Below are positions 56,324-63,950 of a stretch of DNA of 64,000 nucleotides, in pieces. Position numbers and translations under genes: made by a program. Source of the DNA: Bacteroidales bacterium (GTDB taxonomy: Bacteria; Bacteroidota; Bacteroidia; Bacteroidales; UBA10428); the NCBI GenBank assembly GCA_016926235.1, contig JAFGOZ010000720.1, positions 1 to 64,000 on the forward strand, read 5' to 3'. Every line of letters starts with the position of its first letter. Within the stretch, counting starts at the first letter, position 1. The notes below the pieces were generated by a model that saw nothing but the letters and a program-made list of their open reading frames with translations, ran no database searches and was not told the DNA's origin.

Positions 56324-57094
56324 CTAGTTGTCTTTGTTCAACATTTTGCTAATTAATTCTTGATCTCTTATATAAATACTTAACCAATCCTTATGTTCTT
56401 CACTTAAAGCATATGGTTTTTTATTTGACATGGTTCTAATATTATCCAAAAATACAGCTAAGAATCTTTTAGTTTCTTCAAATGTTTTTGGATCATGATA
56501 ACATATAGACCAATCCTTTATTTTAGATTTCAACCATGTGTATTTTCCAACTAAACATATGCTGAATTGATTATTTATATTCTTATTTAACCAATTTACT
56601 CCATTTGGATCTCGAATTTCATTTGATCCAATACCATAAAATCCTATTAATCCACATAATGGCTTAAATTCATCCTTTTTATATAAATTATATTCTCTAC
56701 TGCATATATTATTTCTTAGGTACATAAATTTATTTTCAGTTTCAGTAATAGCTGTTTTTGTCAATTTACTCTTTACTTCTATTACTCCTAAAACAGATTC
56801 TACCGGATAAACACCTATGTTTTTCTGTTTTATAAAAGGGGGTAGAATTCTCTTATCGTATATTATGATGTCATTCTGATTACTTTGCTTTCCAGCTTGG
56901 TTAATAATAATACCTGTTCCAATGCCAAATTGTTCCGTTAAAAATAAGCTTAACACTTCAGTTACAAAAAGTTCGATTAACTCTCCTTTTGTTAGTTTAT
57001 GATCCAATCGTGATAAAGATTTAACCTTTTCATAAAATCCGCTTATGATAGCAGTTGCGTATTGTTGTATTAGTGTCCTTTGCATTTTATTCAA
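56324..57094 (-). CDS. DUF6602-type protein, possible PD-(D/E)XK nuclease (cassette gene)
   Basis: The 256-residue protein fits DUF6602: an N-terminal helical part, then SNQNDIIIYD, VYPVESVLGVIEVKSKL and a C-terminal helical region. The Asp in NDIIIYD and Glu-x-Lys in IEVKS match the D...ExK core of restriction-endonuclease-like folds, so DNA cleavage or binding is a reasonable inference; a defence role is speculative. Its start codon lies 4 bases after the box GTTGGGC... (57105-57099) and its stop codon abuts GCCCAAC, an arrangement expected of an integron cassette. No toxin, methylase or helicase lies next to it. Confidence 0.7.
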   Translation of the reverse strand: MNKMQRTLIQQYATAIISGFYEKVKSLSRLDHKLTKGELIELFVTEVLSLFLTEQFGIGTGIIINQAGKQSNQNDIIIYDKRILPPFIKQKNIGVYPVESVLGVIEVKSKLTKTAITETENKFMYLRNNICSREYNLYKKDEFKPLCGLIGFYGIGSNEIRDPNGVNWLNKNINNQFSICLVGKYTWLKSKIKDWSICYHDPKTFEETKRFLAVFLDNIRTMSNKKPYALSEEHKDWLSIYIRDQELISKMLNKDN

Positions 57095-57098
57095 TTAG

Positions 57099-57105
57099 GC
57101 CCAAC
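57099..57105 (-). promoter_or_regulatory. cassette start box GTTGGGC
   Basis: On the minus strand GTTGGGC (57105-57099) fits the attC/attI core GTTRRRY and is followed by CTAATTGAATAAA and the DUF6602 start codon. The upstream arm needed for a full attC hairpin was not found in 57106-57428, so this may be a truncated site or the array's outer border. I call it a candidate recombination core. Confidence 0.4.
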
Positions 57106-57428
57106 ATTCGCATATAGTTATTGTTTTTATTTCTGCATTAGCAATACCCTTGTTTTTCCCTTTCATTTCAACTATTACCTATTGGTTTTACCTTCTTTTC
57201 CTTCCGTAATATTCATAATTAATCTTTCCAGGTTTATCACTAATATATTCTCTCAAATGTAAATTTAATATCAGCTTTTACCAAAAAATTTTAAGTATTT
57301 TTGATTTTCAGGTTGTTTGTAAGGTTTATTATTTCCATTAAGTGCTATTTTTAGTTGACTTTATACAACCATATTTAGTAAATAAAGTCACCTTTTTCTC
57401 CTGTAGTCCCCGGTTTATGGTAAAAAAG
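57106..57428. other. AT-rich gap, no gene seen
   Basis: This stretch between the cassette box and the tandem repeats is T-rich on the plus strand and holds no credible ORF. I see no hairpin, promoter or repeat worth naming in it. Confidence 0.6.
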
Positions 57429-57458
57429 TTAATGTATTACAGGCAGATTTAATAAGGC

Positions 57459-57752
57459 AGCGATATCCTGCGCTAAAGAATTTTCATCATTCCATGTCGC
57501 AGCAACATGATTCGGTATGGAATTATCATGCTGCCCTGTCGCAGCAACATGCTGCGGTAAGGAATTATCATCATTCCATAGGGAATCATTACAATTCCAT
57601 AGCGCAGCAGCATAATTCGATAAGGAACTGTATTGGTTCCATAGCGCAGTAACATAATTCCAAAGAGAATTGCCTTGCTGCCGTGCCGCAGTATCATGAT
57701 TCCATATTACAGCGTCATGCTGCCATGTAGAATTATCATAATTCCGCAGGGA
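57459..57752. repeat. 21-bp degenerate tandem repeat (14 units)
   Basis: Fourteen consecutive 21-bp units run from 57459 to 57752, alternating between two forms: one like AGCAACATGATTCGGTATGGA (57501-57521) and one like ATTATCATGCTGCCCTGTCGC (57522-57542). The conserved pieces are CAT-ATTCC and A-GGA or GCGC at the unit ends. Read on the minus strand the array stays open in two frames and would encode a 7-residue repeat (NSLWNYV, TALWNQY, NSLPQHV ...), simply because 21 is a multiple of 3. No spacers are present, so this is not CRISPR. Confidence 0.85.
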
Positions 57753-57853
57753 AGAGTGTGGATTTCTGGTGAAAGGGAGGGTTTTCAAGGGGTGTGCAGG
57801 GCTTTTCATATCCCCTGATGGTTCAATCGCATGAGCGGGCAGGGATAAGTAAG

Positions 57854-57880
57854 CAAACCTGCCCGGTCCGGGCAGGTTTG
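57854..57880. terminator. near-perfect 27-bp palindrome after the small helical gene
   Basis: CAAACCTGCCCGG (57854-57866) and CCGGGCAGGTTTG (57868-57880) are exact reverse complements around a single base. It lies 14-40 bases past the stop codon (minus strand) of the 105-residue gene. The stem is very strong, but no T run follows, so it may be a terminator assisted by other factors or a protein-binding site. Confidence 0.55.
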
Positions 57881-57893
57881 TATAAAACAAGGA

Positions 57894-58211
57894 TCAGTTC
57901 CTGATTTGTTTTAGTTTTTGCACCAGTTCATGGTCTTTGCCCAGCAAACCCACGATCAGCTCTACTGTTGCCGAGGCTTCTTTGTAGGCTTTGTCTAAAG
58001 CGGCTTTTGCCAGCTGGGTAGCCTTCAGGGCTTCGGCCTGGGCCTGCTGCTGGGCCGTTTCGGCCAAATCGGCCCTGGTCCCATAATCTTTAAGTAATTT
58101 GAGTTTAGGTTCCGTGTCAAATCCTTTTGCCTTTAATGTGGATTTGTTCTGATCTACTGTGTTGATCATCTGGTGCACGAAATCGCGCTTGTCTGAATCG
58201 TTTAACGACAT
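57894..58211 (-). CDS. hypothetical small helical protein
   Basis: The 105-residue protein is hydrophilic and almost entirely helical by pattern. Its middle (about 50-78: TAQQQAQAEALKATQLAKAALDKAYKEAS, in parts) is an Ala/Gln/Lys-rich amphipathic stretch that could form a coiled coil. There are no cysteines, no signal peptide and no membrane helix. I do not recognise the family. It stands alone between a palindrome and a 408-bp gap; a leader of about 40 AT-rich bases precedes the start. Confidence 0.6.
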   Translation of the reverse strand: MSLNDSDKRDFVHQMINTVDQNKSTLKAKGFDTEPKLKLLKDYGTRADLAETAQQQAQAEALKATQLAKAALDKAYKEASATVELIVGLLGKDHELVQKLKQIRN

Positions 58212-58526
58212 AGTAATTAAATTTTAAATTAAACATTTATTTAGTTAACTGGCAGCGTCAACTGCCATTTTCTTTGGGCATTATGTGTTAATTATGTATT
58301 TTCAGATATAACCGTTACGGTTTCACTATTTTTTCTTACCTGTTACTGTACATTGTTTTAACCTAACCAACATGAAACCAACTTCAATAATTAATCATAA
58401 CAATTATACGTAATGTGATAAGGGTTTCCAAAAGTAAAAAAAAATATTAATATGCATTAAGAATAAAATCAATTTTTTAATCTTATTACAATAAGGCTGT
58501 ATGCCGAAGGACATTGAATCCTTGGT
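58212..58526. other. intergenic region, possible small RNA in its last part
   Basis: No ORF with coding character is seen in this stretch; it is AT-rich with an oligo-A run near 58440. The last 60 bases lead into a plus-strand terminator that no known gene needs, so a small RNA could start in this region. I could not find a convincing promoter. Confidence 0.4.
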
Positions 58527-58550
58527 CCCTGCTTGGGCAGGGTCTTTTTT
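58527..58550 (+). terminator. orphan plus-strand terminator (possible sRNA end)
   Basis: CCCTGC (58527-58532), loop TTGG and GCAGGG (58537-58542) are followed by TCTTTTTT. It is a textbook rho-independent terminator for plus-strand transcription, yet the nearest plus-strand gene ends 17 kb upstream. The preceding AAGGACATTGAATCCTTGG (58507-58525) also forms a short stem, giving two adjacent hairpins, as small RNAs often have. Confidence 0.6.
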
Positions 58551-58574
58551 GTATTATGTTAAAATCATTTCAAC

Positions 58575-58607
58575 AAAAAAAAGCCCGGTTTTGCCGGACC
58601 TTTTTTT
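58575..58607 (-). terminator. terminator after the lipoprotein gene
   Basis: A GC stem (CCCGG/CCGG, loop TTTTG) is flanked by eight A on one side and seven T on the other, so it can end transcription in either direction. On the minus strand it lies 13-45 bases past the stop codon of the following lipoprotein gene. Confidence 0.8.
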
Positions 58608-58619
58608 GTAAGCTTATTT

Positions 58620-59411
58620 TTATTCATACGAAATCACAAAATCAGCCATATTCTCCATATCAGGCGGGCATTCGATAATCATATCATCTATGCCGCAATC
58701 CCAAATAAGGTTATCATTTAAATCGATTAAATAGTTTATACAGGGTTCCGTAGCACCGGCTCCGAAACGCCATGCAACAATTACAGTTTTTGCCTCTTCA
58801 ATAGTAAATCCGGCAATGGTTTCCCCGGGAGCCACCACTTCAAACACACCGCCATCATTTATCTTATGGTTTCCTGCTGCTGAGAAGTAGTTTGTCTTTG
58901 TCCATGAGGTATCATTGGGATCACAGGGATCAAAAGTACTTCCCATTGTTTCCAGCAGCTCGTATTTCACGGATGGGTCGGATGCAAGTTCTACATGACG
59001 GTAGAAGATATTTTTCAGGGTCATCTTTATGCTCTTGTAGGTTCCAACAGGTAGTTCAATTGGATCGAAGGTATAGTCTTCAATCAGCTTTAGCTCCCGG
59101 TTAGTTTCTGAAGTAAGCCGCACCCATTCCAGGTCGTCTGTCCCTCCTGCTACTACTTCCTCCTGCGACACCCATACATCACCTATACATACCTGCATAC
59201 TTGTGTTTATGGTTTCTGTTGTATCGCCCGTTAAAGCGGGATTTGTTGCCAGCATACTTTTTGTAGCTGAAGTCAACGGGTTTAAAGTTTGAAATTTAAG
59301 CGTTCCTGTTTTTTCTTTCGATTCATCGTTATCATCTTCACTTGAACAGGCAAAGCTAAATGCTAAGGCTGCCAATACTGCATAGATAATGGTTCTGTTT
59401 TTCATGTTCAT
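58620..59411 (-). CDS. hypothetical lipoprotein (DUF4382-like?)
   Basis: The 263-residue protein has a lipoprotein signal (AFSFAC, acylated Cys22) followed by an acidic linker (SSEDDNDES). The body is beta-rich (GTLKFQTLNPLTSA, QVCIGDVWVSQEEV, LPVGTYKSIKMTLKN), and the 'LPVGTYxSIxMTL' strand recalls DUF4382-type beta-sandwich lipoproteins, though the match is weak. Four cysteines (two in CDPN/CINY, one in CGID, one in ECPP) could form disulfides. A rho-independent terminator follows. It is monocistronic; function unknown. Confidence 0.65.
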   Translation of the reverse strand: MNMKNRTIIYAVLAALAFSFACSSEDDNDESKEKTGTLKFQTLNPLTSATKSMLATNPALTGDTTETINTSMQVCIGDVWVSQEEVVAGGTDDLEWVRLTSETNRELKLIEDYTFDPIELPVGTYKSIKMTLKNIFYRHVELASDPSVKYELLETMGSTFDPCDPNDTSWTKTNYFSAAGNHKINDGGVFEVVAPGETIAGFTIEEAKTVIVAWRFGAGATEPCINYLIDLNDNLIWDCGIDDMIIECPPDMENMADFVISYE

Positions 59412-59547
59412 TCCTCCTGGTCTTTAGTTAAATCAATATTCTGCCCAATCTCTCCTGAAATTTATCACAAAGGATGGTATTTTAAATTTAGGGAAAGTTT
59501 TTGGAATATCAAAATGGAAATTGGTGGTTTATGAAAAAGGAATACTA

Positions 59548-60639
59548 TCAGATTTTTCCTCCGGCACCATAAGCAATAAAACCTCCGTCAGTATTGTTAA
59601 AGAAGAAATGCATTATTAGATCCCCGCAAATCACGCAATAAACAGAAACATTATAACCACCAATACTTGCATTGTTTGTATAGTACGTATTTTTAAGATA
59701 ACTGCATTGAGCAAGACTGAAGCTGCCTGATTCCTGCAGGTCTGATGTTGTAACATGGTTCCATGTTACGGATCCGGATGAATTAATGTTGTAGTTTCCT
59801 GCTCCTTTATAACCTGTATTCCATACATCAACAAAGCTGTAGTTTCCTGCTATCTGGGACAATGTAACGTTGGTGTTTTTTATTCCCAACAGGAAACCAT
59901 TACCTGTTCCCAGGTCGAGTAAAAATGCAGCTGAGTTCGCATCTCCATATACATAACCTGTTAATGTTCCTGATGTTCCGTTGATAGATACATTAAGCCT
60001 TTCCTGGTGTGTGCCGTTTACTTCCCATGTCCCGGTTTCATCTCCGGATGCCAGAGGCAGGGTTTCATTAAATAAATCGGGCGAAAGGTAACCGGGATTG
60101 ACATAGCCTGAGCCCCCTTTATAATTCTTTTTTATCCATGTTCCGTCACTTTTAACTGTCATTACTCCCCATTCCTTATTAGAAGTAGAACCATCAATTT
60201 CTTTATTGCACATAATAATCCAGGTATAATCACCCGTAATATTTGTACTATTGTTTAAATAACTTAATGAACTTGAAACGCCAAAAGAGATATTGTTATC
60301 AGAATTTCCTGTAGGGAAATTCGCTGCAAGTATTTCATCAGCAACTTCTACTGCGAAAAAAGTGCCGCTATTTGCTGTCACCTTATAAATTCCATTAAAG
60401 TTACCGGACATTACAGAATAAGTCCCTTCATTATCGGTATTAGTTGTTTCATTATGTACGGTATATGTTTTTTGTGTCTGGTTAATAGCAAAAGTTATCA
60501 GGTCACCTTTTGCCCCTGAACCGGAATAATCGTTTATTACATCAGTTGAAGTGTCATCATCACCGTTGTTATCATCATCCTTATTACATGAAATAATGAG
60601 GATTGATGCCATTGATAAAACCCAAAATAATTTTTTCAT
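59548..60639 (-). CDS. hypothetical lipoprotein
   Basis: The 363-residue protein has a lipoprotein signal (SILIISC, acylated Cys18) and an acidic linker (NKDDDNNGDDD). The rest consists of beta-strand/turn patterns rich in Asn, Ser, Thr and Gly (GTYSVMSGNFNGIYKV, SGTLTGYVYGDANSA, IAGNYSFVDVWNTGY), typical of surface-exposed Bacteroidota lipoproteins that bind large ligands or pack against others. Two tandem halves with similar 'IxGxYxxxxxxxxG' turns may be an internal duplication. No catalytic motif was seen. Function unknown. Confidence 0.7.
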   Translation of the reverse strand: MKKLFWVLSMASILIISCNKDDDNNGDDDTSTDVINDYSGSGAKGDLITFAINQTQKTYTVHNETTNTDNEGTYSVMSGNFNGIYKVTANSGTFFAVEVADEILAANFPTGNSDNNISFGVSSSLSYLNNSTNITGDYTWIIMCNKEIDGSTSNKEWGVMTVKSDGTWIKKNYKGGSGYVNPGYLSPDLFNETLPLASGDETGTWEVNGTHQERLNVSINGTSGTLTGYVYGDANSAAFLLDLGTGNGFLLGIKNTNVTLSQIAGNYSFVDVWNTGYKGAGNYNINSSGSVTWNHVTTSDLQESGSFSLAQCSYLKNTYYTNNASIGGYNVSVYCVICGDLIMHFFFNNTDGGFIAYGAGGKI

Positions 60640-60821
60640 AATCTTTTTTTTAATAATTCATACAAATTGTCTTTCCTGCGATGAATTAAATATAGATAAT
60701 TAAAAAGAGGTATGGAAATATTTTCAACGGTGATTAATAGATGATTTATGGGTGATGTAAAAGCATTCAGGGCATATTTTAGTATCTGCTTTTGCTTTAT
60801 GTAATTAATTGGAAATAGCTC

Positions 60822-61727
60822 TTAAATATTATGGAGATATTGTTTTAATAAAATCTCAGATCCTTTCAAACTGAGTTTCCGTCGAATGTTTTTCGAATGT
60901 GTATTAACGGTTGAAAGGGTTAAACTAAGCATTTGAGCTATTTTGCGTTGAGAATACCCTTCATATATCAGGTTGCATATTTTTATTTCGGAAAGGGTAA
61001 GATTTTTTTCCAGTAAATGTTTTTTTAGTAGTATTGTCTCGGGAGAGGTATAAAGACTTTTACACAGGAGTTCAATGTCTTCATGATTTACTTTCTTTTT
61101 ATCTTTCCATTTTTCGATGAACGGTAAAATATTACTTTGTATTTCATTTGCCATTTGGGTACAAATTGTCTTCTTTTTTTCCTCAAATTTTGAAATAATG
61201 CTTATAAGCTCAGATTTAGCGTCGATTATTGATTTTGTCAGCTGTCTGTTCTCCGCCTCAAGCATTTTTGCCTCCGTAACATCAATATAAATAAACAAGT
61301 AACAATCAATTTTATCTTTCTCATTTACGAGCGGGGTAATTGTGGTTTCAAACCATATCGGGTTATCCGGACCATCGGGATGGGCATCTTTTGAGTTATA
61401 GGGAACAGCCGGAAACTTAATAACATCCCCCTTTTTAATTTCCAGAAAACTTTCGTACACTTCCCATCCCTGTATTACAGGATCATTAAATATAGAATAA
61501 TCAGGTGGCGGGGTGCCCATAAATAATTGCTGATATCCCATATTCCCTGCAATAAAATGTCCACCGTTATCCCAGATTGCCATAGGAAAGGGATTTTGGT
61601 TGATTATGTTCTTTAATAACAGGATTTTATCTTCTACATATTTAAAGATATATTTTAATTGTTCCTGGGATGGAATGTCATCAGGGTGAAGATTATTCAT
61701 CAAGTCTATTTTATTGTGGTCATTCAT
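60822..61727 (-). CDS. PAS-domain LuxR-family regulator (second of a tandem pair)
   Basis: The 301-residue protein has a PAS-type sensory domain (about 40-165, FPMAIWDNGGHFIAGN ... YLFIYIDVTEAKMLEAENRQL), a coiled-coil linker and a C-terminal LuxR helix-turn-helix (about 240-295, LSEIKICNLIYEGYSQRKIAQMLSLTLSTVNTH). It is a cytosolic one-component regulator that senses a small molecule or redox state. It starts inside the end of its paralogue (8-bp overlap), so the two are co-translated and may form heterodimers. Target promoters are not known. Confidence 0.9.
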   Translation of the reverse strand: MNDHNKIDLMNNLHPDDIPSQEQLKYIFKYVEDKILLLKNIINQNPFPMAIWDNGGHFIAGNMGYQQLFMGTPPPDYSIFNDPVIQGWEVYESFLEIKKGDVIKFPAVPYNSKDAHPDGPDNPIWFETTITPLVNEKDKIDCYLFIYIDVTEAKMLEAENRQLTKSIIDAKSELISIISKFEEKKKTICTQMANEIQSNILPFIEKWKDKKKVNHEDIELLCKSLYTSPETILLKKHLLEKNLTLSEIKICNLIYEGYSQRKIAQMLSLTLSTVNTHSKNIRRKLSLKGSEILLKQYLHNI

Positions 61728-62613
61728 GGTTGTTCATGATAAAAGTCTGCAGATTTATTTTTTTGCCGGTAATATTTATTTTTTTCCTGATGTGGTTTAC
61801 ATGGGTATGAACCGTGGAGTATGACACGTGTAATGATTGAGCAATTTCTTTTCCTGATAGCCCTGCTTTAAGCATTTCATATATTTTTTTTTCACTTGGG
61901 GTGAAATTAAAACTGGTCCCGGTTTTTTTCAATTGGTATTTAGCACAGGTATGGTTTATAATCTTTTCTATTTTTTTGATGTCAGGCCCTGTTAGAGCCT
62001 CTATTCCCATGTATTTATCCATTAGGAAGGCCAGGTTGTTTTTTATTTCACTTAAGATATGATCTTTTGCATGATTCTCATTTTCTTTTAAAAGGGCATG
62101 AACGGTTTCTATAGTCGTTTTAAGTTTTAAGTATTCATCATTGAGCTGCTGGTTTTCCCTTTTCAGGGCAATAGATTCAGAATTATCAAGAAAGTAGATC
62201 AGGATCAGTTCAACGGCATTTTTCGAGTTACGTACAGGGCACACTATAGCTTCGATCCCGGATAATTTTTCGTGGCATTTTCCCGTCAGCTGGTTCACAA
62301 AACCTGGCATTGATGGCACTTTTATCTGCCAGGTGACCGGATTATCTGATTGAATGGCATTTTTGTGTTTTTTTATAACCCTGTCTTCCCATATACAATA
62401 ATTCTCCAAATGGTCCATATTGCCCAATAATTCAAGGGCCTCGTTATTTGCACAAAGCAATGTCCCGTCAGCGTCCCACAAAGTAACAGGATAGGGTGCA
62501 ACCCTGATCAGGGCTTTGAATAACTCCCTTGTGCTTTTAAAACTTGTAAGCAGGGCTTTAAAATCAGAAAAACCTTGTCGTGAGTTTGAAATATGTTTTA
62601 AATAATCTTTCAT
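61720..62613 (-). CDS. PAS-domain LuxR-family regulator (first of a tandem pair)
   Basis: This 297-residue paralogue has the same plan: a PAS domain (about 35-155, PYPVTLWDADGTLLCANNEA), a coiled-coil linker (about 155-225) and a LuxR-type helix-turn-helix (about 233-285, FTPSEKKIYEMLKAGLSGKEIAQSLHVSYSTVHTHVNHIRKK). The PAS pocket residues differ from those of the downstream copy (C/NxGN against the DADG/CAN here), so the two probably sense different signals. The overlap with the next gene shows they were made by tandem duplication. A DUF2905 gene diverges upstream. Confidence 0.9.
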   Translation of the reverse strand: MKDYLKHISNSRQGFSDFKALLTSFKSTRELFKALIRVAPYPVTLWDADGTLLCANNEALELLGNMDHLENYCIWEDRVIKKHKNAIQSDNPVTWQIKVPSMPGFVNQLTGKCHEKLSGIEAIVCPVRNSKNAVELILIYFLDNSESIALKRENQQLNDEYLKLKTTIETVHALLKENENHAKDHILSEIKNNLAFLMDKYMGIEALTGPDIKKIEKIINHTCAKYQLKKTGTSFNFTPSEKKIYEMLKAGLSGKEIAQSLHVSYSTVHTHVNHIRKKINITGKKINLQTFIMNNHE

Positions 62614-62926
62614 TCCTATTCAAATATATAATTTCTATCATTAATAAACGAATAAATACTATTTCGTCCCTGACTTTCCGGGATAAAATACAGGTAGGAT
62701 GATTTAGTTGGGGACGACATAAAATTAAGAGGTTATTGGGTTTACAAGAATTCTGTTGGCCAATGGTGGTTTTTTATTTATTATTTGATATTGCCCTTCT
62801 TTTTCTTCTCCCGTTTTATACTATTTACATTGAATTGTTCCTGATGCGGTTACATGTTAAACATAGATTGATTTTTGTGGCAGATTAAAAATTCTAAAGT
62901 ATTTTTACCCGATATTTAACAATTAT
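62614..62926. other. divergent promoter region, no ORF
   Basis: This 313-bp gap separates the divergent LuxR pair and DUF2905 gene. It is AT-rich and carries TGGGGACGACATAAA near 62709-62723; part of it (GACGACATA) also occurs upstream of the T9SS beta-helix gene. I found no strong promoter match and no hairpin to name. Confidence 0.45.
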
Positions 62927-63151
62927 ATGCACCCGTCTATCGGTAAAATACTAATGCTATTTGGTGCCGTCTTATTGGCCATTGGCGCCATTGTATATTT
63001 TTTTGGTGATAAGATGAAATGGTTTGGCCGCCTGCCGGGAGATATCCGGATTGAGGAGGGTAATACCAAAGTATACATTCCTATCGTTACTATGATTATT
63101 ATAAGCATTGTATTAACAGTGTTGATCAATTTGATCAGGAAGTTGTTTTAA
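62927..63151 (+). CDS. DUF2905 small membrane protein
   Basis: The 74-residue protein has two membrane helices (about 8-26 and 50-70) joined by the conserved loop FGRLPGDIRIEEGNTKVYIP, which is the DUF2905 signature. Function of the family is unknown. It starts 'ATGCACCCG' after an AT-rich leader and lies 54 bp upstream of the GNAT gene on the same strand, so they may be co-transcribed. Confidence 0.93.
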   Translation: MHPSIGKILMLFGAVLLAIGAIVYFFGDKMKWFGRLPGDIRIEEGNTKVYIPIVTMIIISIVLTVLINLIRKLF

Positions 63152-63205
63152 CAATAGAAAGGTGGATCTTTAAATGGATGGAATGGGAATTAAATAAAAA
63201 CTGCC

Positions 63206-63688
63206 ATGACGAAAATGACCCATATTATACCATATGATTTTATTGACCCGGAACAGATTGAAAGTGTAAAAATCCTTATGAACACTTACATGACGGATAG
63301 AATGGGAGGTGTTAAGCCCTTAAATGCAATTCAGCAGGAAGCATTAATTAAGGGTTTAAGGGATACACCAGGGACGATAACCCTTTTGGCAAAAGTTGAA
63401 GATAATTATGTAGGATTGCTTAATGCCTTTATTCACTTTGCTACATTTACCGTGAAACGCATGATAAATGTGCATGATGTAATTGTTAAGCCTGAATACA
63501 GAGGTCTTGGTGTTGGCAAAGCGCTTATGAATGGAATAATTGAAATGGCAAAGGAAATGGATTGTTCAAAGATTACCCTGGAAGTAAGAACAGATAATAT
63601 AGTGGCACAAAACTTATATAAGCAGCTTGGATTTGAGGAAGGCAATCCTCCAATGCTATTTTGGACAAAGAAGTTAATGCAGGGTTAG
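63206..63688 (+). CDS. GNAT-family N-acetyltransferase
   Basis: GNAT enzymes transfer the acetyl group of acetyl-CoA to an amine. The 160-residue protein shows the family's motif A, VHDVIVKPEYRGLGVGKALMNG (about 90-112), with the R-x-x-G-x-G pyrophosphate loop, and the C-terminal motif B (QNLYKQLGFEEGN, about 140-152). A start at the second Met (63215) is possible. The substrate cannot be told. The length and order match RimI-like or small-molecule acetyltransferases. Confidence 0.92.
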   Translation: MTKMTHIIPYDFIDPEQIESVKILMNTYMTDRMGGVKPLNAIQQEALIKGLRDTPGTITLLAKVEDNYVGLLNAFIHFATFTVKRMINVHDVIVKPEYRGLGVGKALMNGIIEMAKEMDCSKITLEVRTDNIVAQNLYKQLGFEEGNPPMLFWTKKLMQG

Positions 63689-63871
63689 GTGTGCTGTTAT
63701 GCAGTAATTTGGTAATGTGGTAATGTTACTGTTTTTATTGCATTTAGTATTCATTAAAAGGGGTTATGCCATAAATAAAAGAAAAAGTAGTGACCGGAAA
63801 AAATTTGATAAAGTGGCAAAAAGCCTTAAAATATCTGATAAATATAGCGAGGCTTTCCAAAAAGAAGGCTT

Positions 63872-63950
63872 CACGCAAAGAACGCTAAGATTTTCGCAAA
63901 GGACGCAAAGTGTAAATTGTTATTATATTGCACTTTGCGCATTTTGCGTT
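63872..63950. repeat. GCAAAG-rich dispersed repeat with inverted arms
   Basis: CACGCAAAG, CGCAAAGGACGCAAAGTG (63895-63912) and, in inverse, CACTTTGCGCATTTTGCG (63931-63948) form a hairpin with an 18-base loop. Repeats of the CGCAAAGnACGCAAAG type are widely scattered in Bacteroidota genomes. An ORF of 87 codons runs through it but its end is made of repeat sequence, so it is not reported as a gene. Confidence 0.6.

Noticed and set aside
57459..57752. CRISPR array
   Set aside because: Units abut directly with no unique spacers, and they are degenerate rather than identical.
57429..57890. A 153-codon minus-strand ORF through the 21-bp repeats
   Set aside because: Its first codons run through the 27-bp palindrome that follows the preceding gene, and its 'protein' repeat is a direct product of the 21-bp DNA period; a second frame is also open across the same DNA.
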